Source: CAWJLE01 sp963843645 (GTDB lineage Bacteria > Chloroflexota > Anaerolineae > DAOTYC01). Taken from it: a stretch of 64,000 nucleotides of DNA. Both the position numbers and the translations under genes were made by a program. The notes below the pieces were generated by a model. The model had not been told where the DNA came from. It searched no databases and saw only the letters and a list, made by a program, of their open reading frames with translations. The stretch lies in contig CAWJLE010000005.1 of NCBI GenBank assembly GCA_963843645.1, positions 558,001 through 622,000 on the forward strand. The letters are read 5' to 3'. Below, piece by piece: positions 9,220 through 15,811 of the stretch (its first letter is position 1; every line of letters begins with the position of its first letter).

Positions 9220-10725
9220 ATGAGCACGAGATCCCTCGAAAAGGACACCTGGCCCGCGCTGCCGCCCTTCGACGCCTTCGCGCCGCGCGTGTGGACCGGC
9301 CGGCGCCGCGCGGGCCGATACCAGCGCTGGGCCATGGGCGTGACGCTGGTCGTCAGCGACGCGGCCATGGTCGTCGGCGCGCTGCTGCTGGCCTGGTATC
9401 TGCGCATCGGCAGCGGGTGGATGGTGTACAACGCGCCGGGGGCGCTGTCCAGTTACTGGCGCGCAGTGTGGATGGCCGTACCCCTGGTGCTCGCCCTCTT
9501 GGCCGTGCATCATCTCTACGAGGCGGGCTCGCTGCTCGGCGGCACGGACGAATACGCGGGGATCCTGCGCTCGTGCACCTACGGCATGGTGGGCCTGAGC
9601 GTGCTGTCGTTCTGGGAGCACGGGAGCCTGGTGTCGCGCGGCTGGCTGCTCATGAGCTGGGCGCTGACCGTCGTCATGGTCACCGGCTCGCGCTTCGGGT
9701 GGCGGCGCCTGTTCCGGCGGCTGCAGGCCCGGCGCGGTTGGCTCACCACGCCCACGCTCATCGTCGGCGCCAACGAGCACGCGCGGGCCATCGCCGGCCA
9801 GCTGGAGGCCGCCGGCACGGGCGCCCGCATCGTGGGCTTCGTGGACGACTTCCTGCCCGCGGGTACGCCGGTCCTCGACGGCCGGCAGGTGGTCGGCCCT
9901 CCCCGGCTGCTGCAGGAGATCATCCGGCGCCACGACGTCGAGCGCGTGATCGTCCTGCCGAACGCCGTTGCGTGGGAGACGTTCCACGACATCATGCGGC
10001 AGGCGGCCTCGTCGGACGGCTTCGATCTGGAGATCTCCCCCGGCTTCTACGAGATCGCGACCACCAGCGTGTCGGTCACGCAGCGCGGGTTCGTCCCCCT
10101 GCTGCGGGTGGAGCGGCTGCGCATCGTGGGCCTGGACTGGGTGCTGAAGAGCGCGGTCGACTTCGGCCTGGGAGTTCTGCTGGTCGTGCTGACCGCTCCG
10201 CTCACGGTGCTGATCGCGCTGGCCCTGTGGCTGGAGGTCGGCTGGCCCATCGTGGAGCGGCATCGGGTGCTCGGCCTGAACGGCAAGCCTTTCCAGACGA
10301 CCAAGTTCCGCACGGGCTTGCAGGGTACGGTCGAGCGCTGCCTGGACCAGCCCCTGGCCCCCACTCCGCCCGGCGCGGCGGAAGGAGCGACGCGCTGCGC
10401 GGCCGGTCTCTGCCGCCTGTTGTTCCGCACCGGCCTGGACAAGCTGCCGCAGCTCACCGACGTCCTGCGCGGGCGAATGAGCCTGGTGGGGCCGCGCACC
10501 ATCTCGGTCGGGCGCGAGGCGCAGCACGAGGCCTGGCTGTCGCACCTGCTGGTCGTCAAGCCGGGCTGGACGGGCCCGTGGGCCGTGAGCGGCGCGTCCG
10601 ACGTCGACGCAGAGATGCGCCTCGACCTCTTCTACATCCGCAACTGGACCATCTGGGTCGATCTGCAGCTCCTCTACCAGACGGCGAAGAAGGTCCTCCT
10701 GCATTGGAGCCGCAAGGCGCCTTGA
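9220..10725 (+). CDS. Polyprenyl glycosylphosphotransferase-family protein with altered catalytic dyad
   Basis: A 501-residue protein with the architecture of large EPS initiating transferases: transmembrane segments in residues 35-160 (VVSDAAMVVGALLLAWYL, LSVLSFWEHGSLV, LLMSWALTVVMVTGS), a CoA-binding-like Rossmann region (TLIVGANEHARAIAGQL ... VVGPPRLLQEII), a further hydrophobic segment near residue 315, and a C-terminal sugar-transferase domain with KPFQTTKFRTG, GRMSLVGPRTI and KPGWTGPWAVSG. The active-site stretch that normally reads S-L-D-E-L-P-Q is GLDKLPQL, so the catalytic Glu is Lys408, and the usual D-P-R segment before it is replaced by a Pro/Ala/Cys-rich insert. It may be inactive, regulatory, or use different chemistry. 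Its stop overlaps the TTG start of hddC. Confidence 0.83.
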   Translation: MSTRSLEKDTWPALPPFDAFAPRVWTGRRRAGRYQRWAMGVTLVVSDAAMVVGALLLAWYLRIGSGWMVYNAPGALSSYWRAVWMAVPLVLALLAVHHLYEAGSLLGGTDEYAGILRSCTYGMVGLSVLSFWEHGSLVSRGWLLMSWALTVVMVTGSRFGWRRLFRRLQARRGWLTTPTLIVGANEHARAIAGQLEAAGTGARIVGFVDDFLPAGTPVLDGRQVVGPPRLLQEIIRRHDVERVIVLPNAVAWETFHDIMRQAASSDGFDLEISPGFYEIATTSVSVTQRGFVPLLRVERLRIVGLDWVLKSAVDFGLGVLLVVLTAPLTVLIALALWLEVGWPIVERHRVLGLNGKPFQTTKFRTGLQGTVERCLDQPLAPTPPGAAEGATRCAAGLCRLLFRTGLDKLPQLTDVLRGRMSLVGPRTISVGREAQHEAWLSHLLVVKPGWTGPWAVSGASDVDAEMRLDLFYIRNWTIWVDLQLLYQTAKKVLLHWSRKAP

Positions 10726-11453
10726 AAGCCCTGATCCTGGCCGCGGGCGAGGGCACGCGCCTGCGCCCCCTCACCCTGGACCGGCCCAAGCCGATGCTGC
10801 CCATCGCGGGCGAGCCGCTGCTGGCGATCACCGTGGAGCAACTGCGCCGGCACGGCGTCATCGACCTGGCGATCAACCTGCACTATCACCCCGAGGCGAT
10901 CACGTCGTATTTCGAGGACGGCCGCCGCTTCGGCGTGTCGATCACGTATTCCGACGAGGAGCGGCTGCTCGGCACTGCCGGAGCGGCGAAGCAGCTGGAG
11001 CATTTCCTCAATGACACCTTCTTCGTCGTCTACGGCGACGTCCTGACCGACCTGGACTACGGCGCGCTGCTCCGGTTCCACCGCGAGCGGCGCAGCCTGG
11101 TGACGCTGTCCCTCTACCACGTCGACAACCCCACGGAGGTCGGCCTGGTGGGATTGGACCAGGCGGGGCGCGTCACGCGCTTCCTCGAGAAGCCGCGTCT
11201 GGATGAGGTCTTCACCGACCTGGCCAGCTCCGGCGTCCTGGTCTGCGAGCCCGCCGTGCTGGGCGCCGTCCGCTGGGGCGTCTTCTGCGACTTCGGCCTC
11301 GATCTGCTGCCGCTGCTTCTGACCGAAGGCGCGCCCATGTACGGCCTGCCCCTGGCCGCAGGCGAATACCTCATCGACATCGGCACGCCGGAGAAATACG
11401 CGCGCGCCCAGCGCGAATGGCCGCTGGTGCGTGAGCGGCGGCGGTACGGCTAG
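10722..11453 (+). CDS. hddC: Sugar-1-phosphate nucleotidyltransferase, probable heptose 1-phosphate guanylyltransferase
   Basis: A 243-residue nucleotidyltransferase starting at TTG 10722, inside the stop codon of the preceding gene. The signature LILAAGEGTRLRPLTLDRPKPML is intact, with the lysine of RPKPM and a metal-binding YGDVLTDLD. The motif EVGLVGLDQAGRVTRFLEKP and the end IDIGTPEKYARAQREW match mannose-1-phosphate guanylyltransferase-like enzymes. Given the linked hddA, gmhA and gmhB, the expected reaction is activation of D-glycero-alpha-D-manno-heptose 1-phosphate to the GDP-sugar. The nucleotide specificity is inferred from the neighbours, because sequence alone does not separate HddC from ManC/RfbA-type relatives. 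Length is normal for HddC. Confidence 0.8.
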   Translation: MKALILAAGEGTRLRPLTLDRPKPMLPIAGEPLLAITVEQLRRHGVIDLAINLHYHPEAITSYFEDGRRFGVSITYSDEERLLGTAGAAKQLEHFLNDTFFVVYGDVLTDLDYGALLRFHRERRSLVTLSLYHVDNPTEVGLVGLDQAGRVTRFLEKPRLDEVFTDLASSGVLVCEPAVLGAVRWGVFCDFGLDLLPLLLTEGAPMYGLPLAAGEYLIDIGTPEKYARAQREWPLVRERRRYG

Positions 11454-11564
11454 ACCTCTCTCCCGGTGGTCTGTGACCACCCCCTGAGAAGGGAGAGGCG
11501 AACGACAACGACTTGCCCCTCTCCCTTCTCAGGGGGTGGTCACAGACCAGCCGGGAGAGAGGTC
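11454..11564 (+). repeat. Near-perfect inverted repeat between hddC and gmhA
   Basis: Two arms of about 45 bases (11454-11501 and 11517-11564) are reverse complements. The left arm contains GGTCTGTGACCACCCCCTGA and the right arm TCAGGGGGTGGTCACAGACC. Both ends read CCTCTCTCCCGG or its complement, with one extra base in the left arm. The loop is about 15 bases, and no T-run follows on either strand. It starts directly after the hddC stop and ends 40 bases before gmhA. It could form a very stable hairpin that reduces read-through, or be a small mobile palindromic element. Confidence 0.75.
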
Positions 11565-11604
11565 TGGCCACGGCACGATCAACCCACCCTGGAGGTACCC
11601 TCGA

Positions 11605-12183
11605 ATGGTTACAGGCACAGATGCAGTCGACGTCTATCTCACCCAGCTGGCGGGGACGGTGCAGGACATGCCCCGGGAGCCGATCTGGGCGGTCATTCAC
11701 GCGCTCATGGACGCCTGGCGCACGGGCCGGCGCGTGTTCATCCTGGGCAACGGCGGCAGCGCGTCCACGGCGTCCCACATGGTCAACGACCTGAACAAGC
11801 TGACCATCAGGCCGGGCAAGCCGCGCTTCAAGGCCATGTGCCTCGCGGACAACGTCCCGCTGCTGACCGCCTGGGGCAACGATACCGCCTTCGAAAACGT
11901 CTTCGTCGAGCCGATGCTCAACTTCCTGGAAGCGGGCGACGTCGTCATCGGCATCTCGGCGAGCGGGAACTCGGCGAACGTCGTCAAGGCCCTGCGGGTC
12001 GCGCACGAGCACGGCGCGGTGACGGTGGCCTTCACCGGCTGCAAGGGCGGCAAGTGCCTGGACCTGGCCGACCACTGCATCCCGATCCCCAGCGAGCACC
12101 TCGGCCAGCAGGAGGACGCGCACGTGATCCTGGACCACGTCATCGCCAACACGCTCAAAGACCTGATCGCGCTGGAACCGTAG
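11605..12183 (+). CDS. gmhA: Phosphoheptose isomerase (SIS domain)
   Basis: A 192-residue single SIS-domain protein that converts sedoheptulose 7-phosphate to D-glycero-D-manno-heptose 7-phosphate in the cytoplasm. The phosphosugar-binding loops are ILGNGGSASTASHMVNDL (about residues 50-67) and GISASGNSANVVKAL. The helix GQQEDAHVILDHVIAN near the C-terminus carries the Glu/His pair expected for GmhA. ATG 11605 follows a GGAGG at 11591; open sequence upstream of it is only repeat. It is followed by gmhB after 5 bases. Length and motifs match the family closely. Confidence 0.93.
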   Translation: MVTGTDAVDVYLTQLAGTVQDMPREPIWAVIHALMDAWRTGRRVFILGNGGSASTASHMVNDLNKLTIRPGKPRFKAMCLADNVPLLTAWGNDTAFENVFVEPMLNFLEAGDVVIGISASGNSANVVKALRVAHEHGAVTVAFTGCKGGKCLDLADHCIPIPSEHLGQQEDAHVILDHVIANTLKDLIALEP

Positions 12184-12188
12184 CCGCC

Positions 12189-12764
12189 ATGCGGAGCGCC
12201 GTATTCCTGGACCGCGACGGCGTCATCAACGCCAACCGCGCGGACTACGTCAAGTGCTGGACGGAGTTCGTCTTCCTGCCCGGCGTCTTCGAGGCCCTGC
12301 AGTGCCTGAGCGAAAGCCGCCGGCTCGTGGTCGTCGTCAGCAACCAGTCGGCCGTCGGTCGGGGCCTCACCGCGCCGGAGTCGGTGGAGGCCATCCATGG
12401 GTGCATGCGGACCGAGATCGAGCGGCGCGGCGGCCGGATCGACGCCGTCTTCCACTGCCCGCACCGTCCGGACGAGGACTGCGAGTGCCGCAAGCCGCGC
12501 CCAGGGCTGCTGTTGCGCGCCGCGCGCGAGCTGGGACTCGACCTGGCGCGCTCCTACCTGGTCGGCGACGCGGTCAGCGACGTCGAGGCGGCGCTGGCCG
12601 CCGGCTGCACGCCCCTGCTCGTGCTCACGGGCCGTGGGGCGGATCAGCAGCGCCTCCTGGCCGAGCGCGGCCACGTGGGCGTTCCCGTGGTCCGCGATCT
12701 GGCGGAGGCGGTGAGCTGGATCGCGCTGGCCGACGTTGGAATTCGGGTCGGCGCCCTGCAGTGA
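12189..12764 (+). CDS. gmhB: D-glycero-D-manno-heptose 1,7-bisphosphate phosphatase (HAD)
   Basis: A 191-residue HAD-IIIA phosphatase that removes the C7 phosphate from heptose 1,7-bisphosphate. HAD motif I is FLDRDGVIN at residues 6-14, motif II is VVSNQSAVGRG, and the zinc-binding loop of the GmhB/HisB group is CPHRPDEDCECRKPRPGLL. Motif IV is YLVGDAVSDVEAA. ATG 12189 lies 5 bases after gmhA, and the stop overlaps the GTG of the O-antigen ligase gene. With hddA, hddC and gmhA this completes an NDP-D-glycero-alpha-D-manno-heptose pathway in one operon, split only by repeats and the altered transferase. Confidence 0.92.
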   Translation: MRSAVFLDRDGVINANRADYVKCWTEFVFLPGVFEALQCLSESRRLVVVVSNQSAVGRGLTAPESVEAIHGCMRTEIERRGGRIDAVFHCPHRPDEDCECRKPRPGLLLRAARELGLDLARSYLVGDAVSDVEAALAAGCTPLLVLTGRGADQQRLLAERGHVGVPVVRDLAEAVSWIALADVGIRVGALQ

Positions 12765-14185
12765 CCCAGTTCCTGAGCCGCCTGTTCGGCTTCCTCGACC
12801 GCTGGTTCTGGGTGGCGCTGCTGCTGGCGGCGCCACTGTTCGTGTTCCCGTCGCCGCAGCGCACCGCGGCGTTCCTGCTCGTTCCTCTCGGCTGGATCAT
12901 CGCCTGGTGCGCCGGGCGGACGCCGGTGCCGCGCACGCCGCTGAACGCCTCCCTGCTCGTGATGTACGCCATGGTGGCGGTCAGCCTGTTCGTGACCTGG
13001 AGCGTGCCGGTCAGCCTGCCCAAGATCGCAGGCATGATCTTTGGGCTGGCCGTGTTCATGATCATCGCGCGCACGGGCGCACCTCTCTCTCGGTCGGAAG
13101 ACGCCGGCCCCTCGGCCGGGTGGTGGACAGCGTGGTTCATCTTCCTGGCCCTGGGGCTCGCCCTGGCCGGCGTCGGCCTCTTCGGCACGCGCTGGCTGAC
13201 CAAGCTGCTGCTGCTGAGCGCCATCACCTCGCGGTTCACCGCCCAGATCACGTTTCTGCCGGGAGCGGCGGGCGGATTCCAGCCCAACGAGGTCGCGGGC
13301 TCGCTGCTGTGGGCCGTCCCCATGTGGCTGGCGCTGTGCGTCCTGCTGCTGGCGCGCGGCGACGCGTTGCGGCAGCGCTGGGGCGGGCTCCGGTGGCTGG
13401 CCGCGCTGATCCTGACCGGGGGAGCGACCCTCTTCGTGGTGGGTGTGCTCGCGCTGACCCAGTCGCGCAGCGCGTACGCCGGCATCGGCGTGGCCGTCGT
13501 CGTCCTGCTGCTCGCGGCGCTGCCGTGGCGCGGCCGGCTGGCGCTCGCGGTCGTCCTGGCGCTCGTCGTCGTCTCGCTGGCCGCTCTGGGCGGGCAGGGG
13601 ACCATCGCCCGCGCGTGGCAGCAGCTGGCGCAGAACGGCGTCATCTCTGGGCAGGCTTTCACGATGCGGCATTGGCAGAGCCGGGTCGACGTGTGGAGCG
13701 CCGGATTGCAGGGCTTGCGGGACTACCCGGTGGGCATGGGCATGAACGCCTTCCGCGGCCTGTCGCCGCGCCTGTATCCGTCGGCCTATCGATCCCCCAC
13801 GTCCGACGTGGCGCACGCGCACAACGAGTTCCTGCAGGCGGGGCTGGACCTGGGATTGCCGGGGCTGGTCGCGTTCGCGGCGCTGTACCTCGGCGCGTGG
13901 TGGATGCTGCGCGACGTGTGGCGCGCCGCGCGGTTCGACCCGGACGCGTGGCACCTCGACGCGGCGGAGGCGGAGCTGTCCGCGGCGACGCGGCGGACGC
14001 TGACGCTGGGCCTGGGCGGCGGGCTGCTGGCGCACGGCGTCTTCGGGCTCACCGATGCCGTCGCGCTCGGCGCCAAGCCGGGCGTGCTGTTCTGGATGCT
14101 GCTGGGGCTGATCGCCGCGCTGCACGCGCAGACCCGGAACGGGGAAATTTCACCACGGAGACACGGAGAAAGGCGACGACATTAA
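12761..14185 (+). CDS. O-antigen ligase/polymerase-like membrane protein (Wzy_C)
   Basis: A 474-residue multi-pass membrane protein starting at GTG 12761, overlapping gmhB by four bases. About ten to twelve hydrophobic segments are visible, beginning with FWVALLLAAPLFVFP and LLVPLGWIIAWCAG. The Wzy_C-type region includes GVLALTQSRSAYAGIGVAVVV, a long extracellular loop (residues about 290-345), and the hallmark HAHNEFLQAGLDLGLPGLVAF near residue 350. Such proteins ligate or polymerise undecaprenyl-linked glycans on the outer membrane face. The last residues, GEISPRRHGERRRH, are encoded by the downstream repeat, so the natural 3' end seems to have been replaced by repeat sequence. Confidence 0.87.
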   Translation: MTQFLSRLFGFLDRWFWVALLLAAPLFVFPSPQRTAAFLLVPLGWIIAWCAGRTPVPRTPLNASLLVMYAMVAVSLFVTWSVPVSLPKIAGMIFGLAVFMIIARTGAPLSRSEDAGPSAGWWTAWFIFLALGLALAGVGLFGTRWLTKLLLLSAITSRFTAQITFLPGAAGGFQPNEVAGSLLWAVPMWLALCVLLLARGDALRQRWGGLRWLAALILTGGATLFVVGVLALTQSRSAYAGIGVAVVVLLLAALPWRGRLALAVVLALVVVSLAALGGQGTIARAWQQLAQNGVISGQAFTMRHWQSRVDVWSAGLQGLRDYPVGMGMNAFRGLSPRLYPSAYRSPTSDVAHAHNEFLQAGLDLGLPGLVAFAALYLGAWWMLRDVWRAARFDPDAWHLDAAEAELSAATRRTLTLGLGGGLLAHGVFGLTDAVALGAKPGVLFWMLLGLIAALHAQTRNGEISPRRHGERRRH

Positions 14186-14506
14186 CCACGAAGGACACTA
14201 AGGAACACAAAGAAGGACAGGAAAAAGAATAAGAAAAAAGAAAAGAAAAGAAAAAGAACAAAAAAACAACAAACAACAAACAACAAACAACAAACAACAA
14301 ACAACAAACAACAAGAGAGTGTCTTTCCTTCTCTTGTCTTTTGCTTTCTATTTTTCTTTGTGTTCCTTAGTGTCCTTCGTGGTTCATGTCCCTGTCGTTT
14401 GTCGTTGCCGTTATCTTTCTTTGTGTTTCTTGGTGTCCTTCGTGGTTCATGTCCCTGTCGTTTGCCGTTGTCGTTCTCTGTGTTCTCCGTGTCTCCGTGG
14501 TGAGAT
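14146..14506 (+). repeat. Composite inverted/direct repeat block of the ACCACGAAGGACAC type
   Basis: The left side carries TTCACCACGGAGACACGGAG and ACCACGAAGGACACTAAGGA. The right side carries their reverse complements in mirror order (TTCCTTAGTGTCCTTCGTGG, then TCTCCGTGTCTCCGTGGTGA). The right side also contains two direct copies of about 60 bases, each running from TTTCTTTGTGTT through CTTCGTGGTTCATGTCCCTG. The whole block can fold on itself around the CAACAAA array. Repeats of this wording are, to my knowledge, widespread in large environmental genomes. It supplies the last codons of the ligase gene and all sequence up to the next gene. Confidence 0.8.
14267..14315 (+). repeat. 7-bp tandem repeat (CAACAAA) x7
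   Basis: Seven consecutive copies of the heptamer CAACAAA, the last ending in G instead of A. They sit at the centre of the larger inverted repeat and follow an A/G-rich stretch (14219-14266). The unit length is not a multiple of three and no gene covers it, so copy-number change would affect only spacing. Confidence 0.9.
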
Positions 14507-14518
14507 TGAGTGGTCTCG

Positions 14519-14761
14519 ATGATTGACTTCAGGTGGGTCGCGGCGAACGCCGTGTGGGTGGCGGGCCTGGCGTGGGCCCTCGCGGCGTGGAGCTGGCGCA
14601 GCGGTGGGGCGGGCCGGCCGTCCGCCCGATGGGGGCTGCTGTTGGCGTGCGCGGGTGGGTTCGCCGCGCGGGACTTCCTGCCGGAGCGCGTGATTGTCGG
14701 ACTGGTCGCGCTGGCCATCGTGCTGCAGGGCGCGGCCGCGCGCTGGCCGGGCGAGGACTGA
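14519..14761 (+). CDS. Small membrane protein, unknown function
   Basis: An 80-residue protein from ATG 14519 (a GTG three codons earlier is possible). It has two to three hydrophobic segments: AANAVWVAGLAWALAAW at about residues 6-22, a shorter WGLLLACAGGF, and VIVGLVALAIVLQG near residue 60. I do not recognise the family. The stop is immediately followed by the ATG of the GT2 gene with no gap, so the two are probably translationally coupled. That suggests a helper or anchoring role for the glycosyltransferase (inference). Codon usage matches its GC-rich neighbours. Confidence 0.55.
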   Translation: MIDFRWVAANAVWVAGLAWALAAWSWRSGGAGRPSARWGLLLACAGGFAARDFLPERVIVGLVALAIVLQGAAARWPGED

Positions 14762-15811
14762 ATGATGAATGCATGGGTGGACGAGCTGGACGGCGGGCGG
14801 CGCGCACCGGAGATCAGCGTCGTGGTGCCGGCCTACAACGCGGCGGACACGCTGGCGGCGTGCCTCGACGCCCTGCAGGCGCAGACCGCGCCGCGGTGGC
14901 GGTACGAGATCATCGTCGTGGACGACGGGTCGACGGACGGCACGGCACAGGTCGGCGCTCGGCGCGGCGTGCGCGTCATCCACCAGACGCACCGGGGCGC
15001 GTCCGCGGCGCGCAACCAGGGCATCCGCACCGCGCGGGGCCGGCTCGTCTTCTTCACCGACGCCGATTGCGCGCCCGCGCCGGACTGGGTCGAGGCCATG
15101 GCCGCGCCGTTCGCGGATCCGGCGGTGGCCGGGTGCAAGGGCGTCTACCGCACGCGGCAGTCGGGGCTGCTGCCGCGGTTCGTCCAGGCGGAGTACCTGG
15201 CGAAGTATCGGGCCATGGCGGCCGCCCGGCGGATCGATTTCGTCGACACCTATTCGGCGGGCTACCGGAAGTCCGTGCTCGACGAAGGCGCGTTCGACGA
15301 GAGCGTGCTGTATGCGGAGGACGCCGAGCTGTCTTTCCGGCTGGCGCTGCGCGGCCACATGCTGGTGTTCGATCCCGCCGCGGTCGTGTACCACCGGCAC
15401 GCGGAGGGGCTGTGGCGCTACCTGCGGCGGAAGTTCCGCTTCGGGCAGTGGCGCGTCGAGGTCTACCGGCGCTATCCGCAGAAGCTGCGGGGCGATTCGC
15501 ACACGCCAGAGGTGCTGCGCGAGCAGCTGGCGCTGGCGGCGCTGACCCTGGGGGGCCTGGCGCTGGCGCCGGTCTTCGGTTGGGCGCGCTGGTTGCTGGT
15601 CGCGTCCGCCGCCGCCTTCGGGCTGACCACCCTGCCGTTCTGCGCGCGGGCGTGGGCGGAGGATCGGGCGGTCGCGTCGATCGCGCCGGCCCTGCTGTGG
15701 CTGCGCGCGCTGGCGCTGGGACTGGGGCTGGCCTACGGGCTCGCGCTGCAAGTCGCCGGCCGGCTCCGCGCCTGGGTGATCGCATCGGAAGATGTCGCGT
15801 CAGCCGCGTGA
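14762..15811 (+). CDS. Glycosyltransferase family 2, membrane-associated
   Basis: A 349-residue GT-A enzyme. The nucleotide-sugar-binding N-terminus is ISVVVPAYNAADTLAACLDAL, then EIIVVDDGSTDGT. ASAARNQGIRTARG and the DXD-like FFTDADCAPAPDWVEAM follow, with the acceptor region ESVLYAEDAELSFRLALRGH. Two hydrophobic segments near the C-terminus (LALAALTLGGLALAPVFGWA and the region around residue 315) probably anchor it in the membrane. It overlaps the following DUF4012 gene by 20 bases, so both belong to one transcript. Inverting GT2 enzymes of this type extend polysaccharide or glycolipid chains; the sugar is unknown. Confidence 0.88.
   Translation: MMNAWVDELDGGRRAPEISVVVPAYNAADTLAACLDALQAQTAPRWRYEIIVVDDGSTDGTAQVGARRGVRVIHQTHRGASAARNQGIRTARGRLVFFTDADCAPAPDWVEAMAAPFADPAVAGCKGVYRTRQSGLLPRFVQAEYLAKYRAMAAARRIDFVDTYSAGYRKSVLDEGAFDESVLYAEDAELSFRLALRGHMLVFDPAAVVYHRHAEGLWRYLRRKFRFGQWRVEVYRRYPQKLRGDSHTPEVLREQLALAALTLGGLALAPVFGWARWLLVASAAAFGLTTLPFCARAWAEDRAVASIAPALLWLRALALGLGLAYGLALQVAGRLRAWVIASEDVASAA

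Noticed and set aside
9072..10721. Open frame continuing upstream of hddC through the preceding transferase gene
   Set aside because: The same bases encode the transferase with clear motifs; the nucleotidyltransferase signature starts only at TTG 10722.
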